From: T1Sed10-7 sp046483565
Lineage (GTDB): Bacteria > Actinomycetota > Nitriliruptoria > Nitriliruptorales > Nitriliruptoraceae
Direction: 5' to 3'
Assembly: GCA_046483565.1 (NCBI GenBank)
Contig: JAWOCZ010000247.1
Coordinates: 1-8,899 of the forward strand
DNA: 8,899 nucleotides
Part shown: one piece after another, positions 1 to 7,556 of the stretch
Layout of the letters: each line of letters starts with the position of its first letter
How positions within the stretch are numbered: position 1 is the first letter of the stretch
Notes under the pieces: model-generated
Told to the model about the DNA's origin: nothing
What the model saw: only the letters and a program-made list of their open reading frames with translations
The model's database searches: none
Program-made: the position numbers and the translations under genes

Positions 1-1542
1 GCGCGTTCGGGCCGTCGCGCGCGGATCGGCCTGGTGCTGGGGCCCGTGGCGGCGGTCGCCACCTACCTCCTGGCGCCGGTCGGGGAAGAGGGGCTGACCG
101 AGGGCGGCCGGGCGACGGCGGCGGTCGCGGTGCTGATGGCGGTGTGGGGGGTGGCGGAGACGCTGCCGCTGGCCGTGACCTCGCTGCTGCCGATCGTGCT
201 GCTGCCCATGACCGGCGCCCTGGAGCTGTCGGCAACCACCCGGGCCTACGGCAACCCGCTGGTGTTCCTGTTCCTCGGCGGCTTCGTGCTGGCACTGGCC
301 ATGCAGCGCTGGGGGCTGCACCGGCGCATCGCGTTGCTCACGATCCGCCTGGTCGGCACGCGGCCCACCCGCATGGTGGGCGGGTTCATGCTGGCCTCCG
401 GTGGTCTCTCGATGTGGGTGAGCAACACGGCCACGACGGTGATGATGCTGCCCATCGGGGTGTCGGTGCTCGGGCTGGTGGCGGTGAAGCTCGGCGCGGG
501 GGCCGACGAGCATCCCCCGGAGGCGTCGGTCACGGAGATGGCCGGCGATGAGGCGCCGACCTCGGCTGAGGAGATCGCGGACAGCCCGGCACCCAACCTC
601 GGTACCGGGTTGATGCTCGGCATCGCCTACGGGGCCAGCATCGGGTCGTTGGCCACGCTGATCGGGACCCCGCCGAACACGTTCCTGGCGGGTTTCCTCG
701 GGCAGACCTACGGCATCGAACTGGGCTTCGGCCAGTGGATGCTGTTCGCCCTGCCCCTGTCCCTGACGTTCCTCGTCATCGCCTGGTTCGTCCTGACGCG
801 GTGGATGTACCCGCCGGAGATCGCGGACATCCCCGGGGGTGCGCGGTTGATCGACGAGGAGCTCGAGGCACTCGGCCCGCTCAGTCGCGGGGAGCGCAAC
901 GTGCTGGTGGTGTTCGTCCTGATGGCCGGCTCCTGGGTCCTGCGGAGCTTGGTGCAGGACCTGCTGGCCGGCACGCCGTTGGCAGCGATCGACGACCCCA
1001 TCATCGCGATCGCCGGTGCCATCCTGCTGTTCGCGCTGCCGGTCGACTGGCACCGGGGAGTGTTCACGATGGACTGGGCGACCACCCGTCAGCTGCCGTG
1101 GGGCGTGCTGCTGCTCTTCGGCGGCGGACTCGCCCTGGCGGCCGCCGTCTCCGACAACGGCGTGGACGTGTTCGTCGGCGAGCAGCTCACGCAGCTCTCC
1201 AACCTCCCGATCCCGGTCCTGGTCGCGACCGTCGTCGTCACCGTGATCCTGTTGACCGAGCTGACCTCCAACACCGCGACCACGGCGGCGCTGGTGCCGG
1301 TCGTGGCCGGAACGGCCGTGGTCCTCGGGCTCGACCCCAGGGCCCTCGCCATCCCCACGGCGCTGGCCGCGACCTGCGCGTTCGCGCTCCCGGTCGCCAC
1401 ACCCCCGAACGCCATCGTGTTCGGATCGGGCTTCGTGACGATCCCGCAGATGGTCCGTGTGGGCCTCGTGCTGAACGTGATCGGCACCGTGCTCATCGTG
1501 GCCGTGTCGGTGTGGCTCGCTCCACTGCTGTTCGGCTTCTGA
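1..1542 (+). CDS. SLC13/DASS-family sodium:anion (dicarboxylate-type) symporter, 5' partial
   Basis: This is an inner-membrane secondary transporter of the divalent anion:sodium symporter (SLC13/CitT-like) family, which imports dicarboxylates, citrate or sulfate with Na+. The frame is open back to base 1 and reads in-frame basic residues before a GTG at 34, so the true start probably lies outside the window. At least 502 residues are present (numbered from the GTG at 34). Both inverted-repeat signature motifs are visible: S130-N131-T132 with G211-T-P-P-N215, and S412-N413-T414 with T456-P-P-N459. In the family these hairpin tips bind Na+ and the carboxylate. Hydrophobic segments run throughout, broken by an acidic loop at about 154-188 joining the two parts of the first repeat. 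The stop is at 1540-1542, 23 bases from the convergent SirB1-like gene, with no strong terminator between. Family assignment is secure; the substrate cannot be told from sequence alone. Confidence 0.9.
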   Translation, partial: ARSGRRARIGLVLGPVAAVATYLLAPVGEEGLTEGGRATAAVAVLMAVWGVAETLPLAVTSLLPIVLLPMTGALELSATTRAYGNPLVFLFLGGFVLALAMQRWGLHRRIALLTIRLVGTRPTRMVGGFMLASGGLSMWVSNTATTVMMLPIGVSVLGLVAVKLGAGADEHPPEASVTEMAGDEAPTSAEEIADSPAPNLGTGLMLGIAYGASIGSLATLIGTPPNTFLAGFLGQTYGIELGFGQWMLFALPLSLTFLVIAWFVLTRWMYPPEIADIPGGARLIDEELEALGPLSRGERNVLVVFVLMAGSWVLRSLVQDLLAGTPLAAIDDPIIAIAGAILLFALPVDWHRGVFTMDWATTRQLPWGVLLLFGGGLALAAAVSDNGVDVFVGEQLTQLSNLPIPVLVATVVVTVILLTELTSNTATTAALVPVVAGTAVVLGLDPRALAIPTALAATCAFALPVATPPNAIVFGSGFVTIPQMVRVGLVLNVIGTVLIVAVSVWLAPLLFGF

Positions 1543-1565
1543 AGGCAGCGGGGCCGTCCACCCCC

Positions 1566-2387
1566 TCAGTTCAGACGGGCCCGAGCCTCGATCGCGGCGC
1601 GGCGTGCCGCCTGCCGTTCCGGGGTGTCTCCCTGTGTGAGTTCCAGGAAGCGCTCGTACGCGTGGGCGGCGACGTCGAAGCTGCCCGTGCGCGCGCTCAG
1701 GGCGCCGAGGTCGCGGTGGTCCTGCGGATGGCGGTTCGGGAGGGCGAGCTTGACCTCCACCGTCCACCTCGCCTCGGCCACCCGTCCGGCCGCGGTCAGG
1801 TCGCGCGTGAGGTTGTTGAGCAGCCGACGGGCGACGCTCACCGCGGGTGCGGGCCGCACCATCGAGCGTCGGAACGTCACCCGACCGGCGGACGTGCTGG
1901 CGACGCGGTCGACCAACGCCGGCTCGTCGAGCAGGATCCCACCGTGGTAGGGGTCCAGCACGGTCGGGTGATCGCCGTCGGCGACACCGACGACGACGTG
2001 GCCGGGGAGCCCGATCGCGTAGGCCGGGAGCTGGAGCCGACGTGCGAGAGCGACGTAGACGATCGACAGGGTGATCGGTAGTCCCTGACGGGTCTCGAGG
2101 ACGCGGTGCAGCAGCGAGCTGTCGGGATCGTGGTACCGGGCCGGGTCGCCGGCAAAGCCCAGACGGGCACCGAGGTGGTCGCGGAGCGCGCTGGCGGCTG
2201 GCGCGCCGGAGCCGAGGTTCGGCTGTCGGGTCCGCGCGCTGTCCGCCAGTGCGTCCACGCGCAGGAGTTCGCGGTCGAGGTCGAGGTCCGGGGCGCAGCC
2301 GGTGGCACACAGCAACGCCATCTCGGCGAGGTCGGCGTCACTGCGCCGGACCAGGCGCACGAGCCGGTCGCGTACGTCGTCGCTCAT
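1566..2387 (-). CDS. SirB1-like transglutaminase-fold protein with C-terminal TPR-like region
   Basis: The 273-residue product matches the SirB1/Transglut_core2 pattern, a cytosolic family of unsettled biochemical function. An N-terminal helical segment (about 15-50) leads into the core. There RVLETRQGLPITLS (about 95-108), the PGH motif with H130 and the LDPYHGG motif with D145 are typical of the family. The core carries no Cys: the only cysteines are C27 and C31 near the N-terminus, so the classical Cys-His-Asp transglutaminase triad is incomplete, as in E. coli SirB1. Residues about 184-271 form helix pairs resembling TPR repeats (RLLNNL, then AHAYERFLEL). I chose the ATG at 2387 because a TANNNT hexamer (TAACGT) ends 7 bases before it and no Shine-Dalgarno is visible; a GTG at 2396 is the in-frame alternative. 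The gene is convergent with the SLC13 transporter and divergent from pntAA. Confidence 0.85.
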   Translation of the reverse strand: MSDDVRDRLVRLVRRSDADLAEMALLCATGCAPDLDLDRELLRVDALADSARTRQPNLGSGAPAASALRDHLGARLGFAGDPARYHDPDSSLLHRVLETRQGLPITLSIVYVALARRLQLPAYAIGLPGHVVVGVADGDHPTVLDPYHGGILLDEPALVDRVASTSAGRVTFRRSMVRPAPAVSVARRLLNNLTRDLTAAGRVAEARWTVEVKLALPNRHPQDHRDLGALSARTGSFDVAAHAYERFLELTQGDTPERQAARRAAIEARARLN

Positions 2388-2394
2388 GGCGCCC

Positions 2395-2400
2395 ACGTTA
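2395..2400 (-). promoter_or_regulatory. Candidate -10 hexamer for a leaderless transcript of the SirB1-like gene
   Basis: On the minus strand the hexamer TAACGT fits the actinobacterial TANNNT -10 pattern. Seven bases (GGGCGCC) separate it from the ATG at 2387, which would put the transcription start on the A of the start codon. The absence of a purine-rich ribosome-binding site supports this. The -35 region about 17 bases upstream (ACCGAC or CCGACC) is only a weak match. Confidence 0.35.
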
Positions 2401-2554
2401 GCGGCGACCGCTGAGAGGTCGGTGATCGCACGGACCCCGGCGATGTGTGGTCGGCTGCCGCCTACGACTAGGTTCGTCCGCACGTCGAGGTGGCGACGGA
2501 CGCGCCCGAGGAGGGCACGCGCCACCGACGCCCCCTCCGCCTCGCGACACGCTC

Positions 2555-2558
2555 GGAG
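2555..2558 (+). promoter_or_regulatory. Ribosome-binding site that places the pntAA start
   Basis: GGAG lies 6 bases before the GTG at 2565 and only 3 before the GTG at 2562. This favours 2565, giving a protein that begins VATIFIPQER, the expected N-terminus of the transhydrogenase alpha family. The frame also stays open upstream to an ATG at 2490, but those extra 25 residues (Arg/Glu-rich) look non-homologous and have no such site. Confidence 0.5.
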
Positions 2559-2564
2559 CACGTG

Positions 2565-3701
2565 GTGGCAACGATCTTCATCCCGCAGGAGCGGGCCGCC
2601 GGGGAGCGCCGTGTGGCCGCCACCCCGGCGAGCATCGGCAAGCTGCTGCGAACGGGCATCGAGGTGGCCGTCGAGTCCGGAGCCGGTGCCCACGCCCGGG
2701 TCGGTGACGACGACTACCTCGCCGCCGGAGCACAGGTGGCCGAGGCGTCGGCGATGGCGGACGCGGCGGTGGTCGCACGCGTCGCGCCGCCGAGCCTCGA
2801 CGAGGTCGGGGCCCTGGCGCCCGGAACGGTCCTGCTGAGCTTCGTGGCCCCGCACCGAAACCTCGAGGTCGTGGGTGCGCTGGCGGAGCGCGGTGTCACG
2901 ACCCTGGCGATGGAGCTGGTCCCCAGGATCAGCCGTGCGCAGTCCATCGACGCGCTGTCCAGCCAGGCGAACATCTCCGGGTACCGGGCGGTGGTCGCCG
3001 CCGCGTACGAGCTCGACAAGTACTTCCCGCTGTTCATGACCGCCGCCGGCACGATCAAGCCGGCGACCCTGGTCGTGCTCGGTGCCGGGGTCGCCGGGCT
3101 GCAGGCTGTGGCCACCGGGCGTCGGTTGGGGGCGGTGGTCAAGGTCTCCGACATCCGTGAGGCAGCCAAGCAGGAGGTCGCCTCGCTCGGCGGCACCTTC
3201 ATCGACGTGCCCTCCGATGAGGACCTGACCGGTGAGGGCGGGTACGCCAAGGAAGCGGGCGAGGACTTCCTGAGCCGCCAGCGACGCATCCTGACCGAGC
3301 ACCTGAGCACGGCGCATGCCGCCATCACCACGGCGCAGATCCCCGGTCGCCCCGCGCCGCTGCTGCTGACCACGGAGATGGTCGAGGCGATGCCGGCTGG
3401 GGGGGTCGTGATCGACCTCGCGGCGGCCGACGGCGGCAACTGCGAGCTCACCGAGACCACCGGTGTGGTGGAACATCACGGGATACGGGTCCTGCCCGGT
3501 CACGAGCTCGCCTCCGCGATGCCGGCGGAGGCCAGCGCGATGTACGGCAACAACATCGCCGCCTTCGTCGAGCTGTTCGTGACCGAGGGTGAGGTCACGC
3601 TCGACCTCGATGACGAGGTCGTGGCCGGCGCTCTGCTCACCCACGACGGCGAGGTGGTGCACGCACGTACCGCCGAACTGCTCCGAGGAGAAGGACGATG
3701 A
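2565..3701 (+). CDS. pntAA: NAD(P)+ transhydrogenase alpha-1 subunit (NAD(H)-binding domain I)
   Basis: This soluble, membrane-attached subunit binds NAD(H) and passes hydride to NADP+ in PntB, powered by inward proton flow. The 378-residue product starts with the family N-terminus (IPQERAAGERRVAATP). R124-AQSIDALSSQAN is the conserved stretch that contacts nicotinamide. G173-A-G-V-A-G178 is the Rossmann glycine motif, with D196 at the position that selects NAD ribose. GGYAKEAGEDF and ITTAQIPGRPAP follow, and the C-terminus has the usual NGGNCE-type and YGNN-type segments. The membrane part (domain IIa) is absent here and is encoded by the next gene, as in Rhodospirillum rubrum and Thermus rather than the fused E. 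coli PntA. The stop TGA overlaps the pntAB ATG by four bases (ATGA), so translation is likely coupled. The start is inferred from the GGAG site and homology. Confidence 0.95.
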   Translation: MATIFIPQERAAGERRVAATPASIGKLLRTGIEVAVESGAGAHARVGDDDYLAAGAQVAEASAMADAAVVARVAPPSLDEVGALAPGTVLLSFVAPHRNLEVVGALAERGVTTLAMELVPRISRAQSIDALSSQANISGYRAVVAAAYELDKYFPLFMTAAGTIKPATLVVLGAGVAGLQAVATGRRLGAVVKVSDIREAAKQEVASLGGTFIDVPSDEDLTGEGGYAKEAGEDFLSRQRRILTEHLSTAHAAITTAQIPGRPAPLLLTTEMVEAMPAGGVVIDLAAADGGNCELTETTGVVEHHGIRVLPGHELASAMPAEASAMYGNNIAAFVELFVTEGEVTLDLDDEVVAGALLTHDGEVVHARTAELLRGEGR

Positions 3702-3982
3702 TGGGCCCCCTGCTGGTGAGCCTGTACGTGTTCGTGCTCGCGGCCTTCCTCGGGTTCGAGCTGATCAACAAGGTGCCACCGACGCTGCACACGCCGTTGA
3801 TGTCCGGGGCGAACGCCATGTCGGGCATCACCGTGATCGGGGCGCTGACGCTGGTGACCGTCGCGAGCCCCTCGGTCGGGGTCGTCCTGGGTGTGCTGGC
3901 ACTGATCCTGGCCACCATCAACGTCGTCGGCGGGTTCCTGGTGACCGACCGGATGCTGGCGACCTTCGGGGGCCGCAAGTGA
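3698..3982 (+). CDS. pntAB: NAD(P)+ transhydrogenase alpha-2 subunit (membrane domain)
   Basis: The 94-residue product is almost entirely hydrophobic, with about three membrane helices (about 5-22, 41-57 and 60-82), the normal size for split-alpha enzymes. The signature INKVPPTLHTPLMSGANAMSGI (about 23-44) is highly characteristic. H31 within it sits where split-alpha enzymes of the Thermus type are reported to hold the proton-relay histidine. This fits the Asn that replaces the E. coli beta-His91 in the PntB partner. A good ribosome-binding site (GAGGAG at 3685-3690, inside pntAA) lies 7 bases before the ATG at 3698; a second ATG at 3701 follows directly, but the spacing favours 3698. The gene overlaps pntAA by ATGA and pntB by GTGA. 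It assembles with PntB into the proton channel. Confidence 0.95.
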   Translation: MMGPLLVSLYVFVLAAFLGFELINKVPPTLHTPLMSGANAMSGITVIGALTLVTVASPSVGVVLGVLALILATINVVGGFLVTDRMLATFGGRK

Positions 3983-5394
3983 CGATCACCGACCTGACCG
4001 CCCTGCTGGCCCTCGGTTCGATAGCGCTGTTCGTGGTCGGGCTCAAGCGTCTGTCCAGGGTGCGGACCGCGCGGAGCGGGAACGCCCTGATGGCCGGCGG
4101 CATGCTGCTCGCCGTCCTGATCACCCTGCTCGAGATCGGGCTGGTCGACTACCGGTGGATCATCGCCGGCCTCCTGATCGGTGGGGGCATCGGGGTGGCG
4201 ATCGTGCTGCGTGCCGAGGCCACGCAGATGCCGGAGATCGTCGCCCGGTTCAACGGCTTCGGAGGTGCCGGTTCGGCGTTGGTCGCGCTGTCGTTGTTCT
4301 GGCTCGCCGTGGTCGAGGTGCCCGGTGAGACCACCGCGGCGGACGCCCTCGGCGGCACCGCCGCCGTCACCCTGGTGCTGTCGGTGTTGATCGGGAGCGC
4401 GACCCTGTCGGGCAGCATCTTCGCCGAGCTCAAGCTGCGGGGCACCCTGTCCAAGGATCCGCGGGTCCCGGCGCGCACCGCCGTCATGGCGGTCCTCGTC
4501 CTGGTCGGCCTCGGGCTCGGCCTGGCGGCGATGTTCTCCATCACCGACACCGGCGGTGCAGCACTGGCCGTGATCGCGGTCGTGGTCGCGAGCCTGGTGG
4601 TCGGCGTGGTGCTCGTGCTGCCGATCGGCGGCGCGGACATGCCGGTCGTCATCAGCCTGCTGAACTCGCTGTCGGGGCTCGCGGCCGCGGCGGCCGGCTT
4701 CGCGTTGTCCAACCAGCTGCTCATCATCGCCGGCACGATCGTGGGTGCCGCGGGGCTGATCCTCACCCAGATCATGTGCGTGGCCATGAACCGGTCGCTG
4801 CTCAACGTGATCGCCGGCAGCTTCGGCGAAGCCGGCGAGGTCGAACACGGGGAGTACGGCCACGTCGTGTCCGCCGACGCCGAGTCCGCGGCGATGGTGC
4901 TGGAGGCGGCCGGGTCGGTGATCATCGTGCCCGGCTACGGACTGGCTGCGGCCCGGGCGCAGAACGCCGCCTATGACCTCGCCAGGGCGCTGATCGACCG
5001 TGGCACCGACGTCAGGTTCGCGATCCACCCGGTGGCCGGACGGATGCCCGGTCACATGAACGTGGTGCTGGCCGAGGCCGAGGTGCCCTACGAGTTGCTG
5101 CACGAGATGTCGGAGATCAACCCGGAGTTCTCCCAGACCGATGTCGCCATCGTCGTCGGGGCCAACGACGTCGTGAACCCTGCGGCCAACGACACGCCCG
5201 GCAGCCCGATCGCGGGCATGCCGATCCTCGACGTGGAGAACGCCCGCCGGGTCTTCGTGATCAAGAGGAGCCTCTCGCCGGGCTACGCGGGGATCAAGAA
5301 CGCCCTCTTCGAGCGCGACCACACGGTGATGCTGTTCGGGGACGCCAAGGAGATGCTCACCGAGCTGGCCGGCGAGGTCGTCAAGGCGCCCTGA
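3979..5394 (+). CDS. pntB: NAD(P)+ transhydrogenase beta subunit
   Basis: PntB supplies most of the membrane proton channel (domain II) and the cytosolic NADP(H) site (domain III). The 471-residue length is typical. The N-terminal roughly 275 residues form many membrane helices and contain the MPEIVARFNGFGG segment (N92 at the place of E. coli His91) and IGGADMPVVISLLNS. In domain III, G319-YGLAAARAQ is the NADP-binding loop, followed by IHPVAGRMPGHMNVVLAEA, G394-ANDVVNPAAND and K429-RSLSPGYAG. One oddity is Arg326 within the NADP loop, where E. coli has Gln (GYGMAVAQAQ). The GTG at 3979 is chosen because it overlaps the pntAB stop as GTGA and has GGGGG at 3968-3972, 6 bases upstream. The frame is open further left, but that part lies inside pntAA and pntAB. 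It is the last clear member of the pnt operon. Confidence 0.95.
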   Translation: MTITDLTALLALGSIALFVVGLKRLSRVRTARSGNALMAGGMLLAVLITLLEIGLVDYRWIIAGLLIGGGIGVAIVLRAEATQMPEIVARFNGFGGAGSALVALSLFWLAVVEVPGETTAADALGGTAAVTLVLSVLIGSATLSGSIFAELKLRGTLSKDPRVPARTAVMAVLVLVGLGLGLAAMFSITDTGGAALAVIAVVVASLVVGVVLVLPIGGADMPVVISLLNSLSGLAAAAAGFALSNQLLIIAGTIVGAAGLILTQIMCVAMNRSLLNVIAGSFGEAGEVEHGEYGHVVSADAESAAMVLEAAGSVIIVPGYGLAAARAQNAAYDLARALIDRGTDVRFAIHPVAGRMPGHMNVVLAEAEVPYELLHEMSEINPEFSQTDVAIVVGANDVVNPAANDTPGSPIAGMPILDVENARRVFVIKRSLSPGYAGIKNALFERDHTVMLFGDAKEMLTELAGEVVKAP

Positions 5395-5496
5395 CTCCCG
5401 GACCACGGCGGCATGGCACTAAGCTCACGACCAGCGGGCCGACGACGCCCCGCTGACCGAGTGAGCGTCGGTGGCGACGCCGCATGGGGGTGTGAC
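5395..5496 (+). promoter_or_regulatory. glpX leader with candidate -10 and alternative hairpins
   Basis: The 102 bases between pntB and glpX contain TAAGCT (5420-5425), a fit to TANNNT, with no convincing -35. Downstream, AGCGGG (5433-5438) can pair with CCCGCT (5449-5454). GCGTCG (5465-5470) can pair with CGACGC at 5475-5480, a perfect 6-bp stem with a GTGG loop just before the ribosome-binding site (GGGGG at 5486-5490). The same GCGTCG can instead pair with an identical CGACGC at 5443-5448, in the loop of the first hairpin, so the folds exclude one another. There is no U-tract, so this does not look like a standard terminator. The structures are seen; any regulatory role is inference. Confidence 0.35.
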
Positions 5497-6486
5497 GTGA
5501 ACCCGGAGAAGCCCGACCGCAACCTCGCCATCGAACTGGTCCGGGTCACCGAGGCCGCCGCCATGGCCGCGGCGCGCTGGCAGGGCCGCGGGGACAAGGA
5601 GTCCGGCGACCAGGCGGCGGTGGACGCCATGCGCACGGTGCTGGACACCGTCGACTTCGATGGCACGGTCATCATCGGGGAGGGGGAGAAGGACGAGGCC
5701 CCGATGCTCTACAACGGGGAGCGGGTCGGCACGGGGAGCGCTCCCGCGGTCGACATCGCCGTCGACCCCGTCGAGGGCACGCGTCTGCTCGCGGAGGGGC
5801 GCCCCGGGTCCCTGGCGGTCATGGCCGGGGCCCCGTCCGGCACCATGTTCGATCCTGGCCCGTGCGTCTACATGGAGAAGCTGGTCGTCGGGCCCAGCGC
5901 GGCGGGGGCGATCGACCTCGAGCGGCCGATCGACGAGAACCTCGCTGCCGTAGCCAAGGCGACCGGCCGGCCGCTCGAGGACCTGACGGTGGTCATGTTG
6001 GACCGTGAACGCCACGACGACGCCAAACGTCTCGTGCGCGACGCCGGTTGCCGGCTGCAGCTGATCACCGACGGCGACGTCGCTGCGGGTCTGGTGGCGG
6101 CGTGGGTCGAGCGGCCACAGATCGACGTCCTGTACGGCATCGGTGGCACGCCCGAGGGGGTCATCACCGCGTGCGCGGTCAAGGCGCTCGACGGTCAGAT
6201 GCTCGGCCGGCTCTGGCCGCGTTCCGAGGCCGAGCGGCAGGCAGCCCTCGATGGCGGCTACGACCTGTCGGCGGTGCTCACCCAGGACGATCTGGTGACC
6301 GCCGACGACTGCTTCATCGCCTGTACCGGGATCACGACGAGCCAGCTGCTGCGTGGCGTCAGCTTCGACGTGCGGGGCGTGACCACGGAATCGCTGGTGA
6401 TGCGGGCCAAGTCCGGCACCGTCCGCACGATCAGCGCCCGCCATCGCATGGAGAAGCTCCGGGCGTACTCGGCCGTGCCCTACTGA
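5497..6486 (+). CDS. glpX: Class II fructose-1,6-bisphosphatase
   Basis: GlpX hydrolyses fructose-1,6-bisphosphate to fructose-6-phosphate plus phosphate, the committed step of gluconeogenesis, in the cytosol with Mn2+ or Mg2+. The 329 residues match the family length (336 in E. coli). Metal and substrate motifs are intact: G61-EGEKDEAPML, D90-PVEGT95, MEKLVVG, and G216-GTPEG221 near the middle, with the family C-terminus ending in the RMEKL and YSAVPY type. The GTG at 5497 is chosen because GGGGG lies 6 bases upstream and the protein then begins with the usual PDRNLAIELVRVTEAAA. An upstream ATG at 5413 would add 28 poorly conserved residues and would overlap the candidate -10. Class II enzymes are often the only FBPase in actinobacteria. 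It follows pntB by 102 bases and could be read partly from the pnt promoter as well as its own. Confidence 0.95.
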   Translation: MNPEKPDRNLAIELVRVTEAAAMAAARWQGRGDKESGDQAAVDAMRTVLDTVDFDGTVIIGEGEKDEAPMLYNGERVGTGSAPAVDIAVDPVEGTRLLAEGRPGSLAVMAGAPSGTMFDPGPCVYMEKLVVGPSAAGAIDLERPIDENLAAVAKATGRPLEDLTVVMLDRERHDDAKRLVRDAGCRLQLITDGDVAAGLVAAWVERPQIDVLYGIGGTPEGVITACAVKALDGQMLGRLWPRSEAERQAALDGGYDLSAVLTQDDLVTADDCFIACTGITTSQLLRGVSFDVRGVTTESLVMRAKSGTVRTISARHRMEKLRAYSAVPY

Positions 6487-6503
6487 GCGTCCGACCGAGG
6501 GTC

Positions 6504-7505
6504 CTACTGCGCTGCGAGCAGGGGCTGGTCGCCGTCGACGGTTCCGTTCTGGAGAGCCCCTGCCAGTGCCCGCAGCTGTTGCTCGATGAGCTCCGGGAAC
6601 TCGATCGGGAGCCCGTGGCTGCCCTCGGGGATCACCAGCAGGCGGGCATCGGGCAGCATCCCCACCAGTCGCTCACCGACCTCCGCGGGCGCCCACGCGT
6701 CCGCCGATCCGACGATGACCAGCGCCGGGACGTCCACCTCGTGCAACCAGGGGGTCGGCTCGAAGTCGTGCATCCCCCGGGCGGTCCAGATGGCGGTGCG
6801 GGGATCGACCTCGCTCAGGTGCCAGCGGTAGTCCCGCATCCCCTCGTCGGGGGTGTGCGGACCGAGTGCTCTGATCTTGCGGGCGACGGGCAGCGTGATC
6901 GGCAGCTCCAACGCACGCATCGCCACCCCGGTCAACGCCCGGGGCAGTGCCGGGACGGAGACGGAGACGAAGGGGAACACCGCTGCGGCGATCCGCGACC
7001 CGTAGAAGGTGAGCAGCGGTGAGGCGTACGGACCCGCGATCAGTGCGAGTGCCCCGACGAGGTCCGGCCGCGTTCGCCACAGCGCCAGCGCCACCTCGAC
7101 CCCCATCGAGTGGCCGACGACCATCGCCTCGCCGATCCCCTCGGCGTCGGCCACCGCCGCCACGTCGGCTGCCAGCAGCTCCATCGAGTAGCCGCTGGCG
7201 TCCGGCGGCAGGGCGTCGCCCCGGGCTTCGCTGGAGGCGCCGACGCCGCGGTAGTTGAGGAGCACGACGCGGTGATCCACCGCCAGGCCTGGTGCCAGGT
7301 CCCGCCAGAAGTTGTCCGGGCACAGGTACCCGGCGCACAGGAGCACGGGAGGCGCCCCCACCGGACCTCGGACGGTGTAGGCGATGCGCGCACCGTCCAC
7401 GCTGGTCGCGGTGCGGTCCTTGGCCCACAGGTGCCCGCCGCGATCGCGCCGTGGTGTGCTGGAAGCTGCCACCCGGACCCCTTCGCTGTCTTCCATCGCC
7501 TCCAC
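6504..7505 (-). CDS. Alpha/beta-hydrolase of unknown substrate
   Basis: The 333-residue product has the alpha/beta-hydrolase fold, probably an esterase, lactonase or other small-molecule hydrolase, cytosolic because no signal peptide is seen. Numbered from the GTG at 7505, an oxyanion-type loop LLCAGYLCPDNFW lies at about 55-67, NYRGVGAS at about 84-91, the nucleophile elbow G131-H-S133-M-G135, the acid D269 in VGSADAWAP, and the catalytic H297 in EGSHGLPIE. A mostly hydrophobic cap region spans about 160-245. The first roughly 30 residues are not conserved-looking, so the start is uncertain. The GTG at 7505 gives the longest form; the ATG at 7496 has GGAGG only 2 bases upstream; a later start is possible. 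The gene is convergent with glpX (17 bases between stops) and divergent from phoU. The context does not reveal the substrate. Confidence 0.85.
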   Translation of the reverse strand: MEAMEDSEGVRVAASSTPRRDRGGHLWAKDRTATSVDGARIAYTVRGPVGAPPVLLCAGYLCPDNFWRDLAPGLAVDHRVVLLNYRGVGASSEARGDALPPDASGYSMELLAADVAAVADAEGIGEAMVVGHSMGVEVALALWRTRPDLVGALALIAGPYASPLLTFYGSRIAAAVFPFVSVSVPALPRALTGVAMRALELPITLPVARKIRALGPHTPDEGMRDYRWHLSEVDPRTAIWTARGMHDFEPTPWLHEVDVPALVIVGSADAWAPAEVGERLVGMLPDARLLVIPEGSHGLPIEFPELIEQQLRALAGALQNGTVDGDQPLLAAQ

Positions 7506-7556
7506 CGGCGGACCCGCCCAGTCGGCGGCCCGCGGCGACGGCCCCGAGTGGCACGC

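Noticed and set aside
1550..1564. GGGG and CCCC arms around a 7-base loop between the convergent transporter and SirB1-like genes, as a terminator.
   Set aside because: Four base pairs with no U-tract; too weak to call.
735..2081. 448-residue plus-strand frame overlapping the transporter end and the SirB1-like gene.
   Set aside because: It crosses two real genes in a different frame and has biased, motif-free composition.
2469..2474. TAGGTT as a -10 for the pnt operon.
   Set aside because: It fits TANNNT, but no -35 is visible and such hexamers are easily found by chance; not enough to list as a feature.
2388..3662. Long minus-strand frame continuing upstream of the SirB1-like gene and opposite pntAA (698 residues in total).
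   Set aside because: Only the part below 2387 has family sequence. The rest is the codon-position shadow of pntAA in high-GC DNA, rich in Arg, Gly and His with no motifs.
3637..5406. 589-residue minus-strand frame opposite the end of pntAA, pntAB and pntB.
   Set aside because: It lies wholly opposite well-supported genes, with low-complexity Asp/His/Arg composition typical of antisense shadows in GC-rich genomes.
5425..6444. 339-residue minus-strand frame opposite glpX.
   Set aside because: Shadow of glpX third-position bias; no recognisable domain or start signal.
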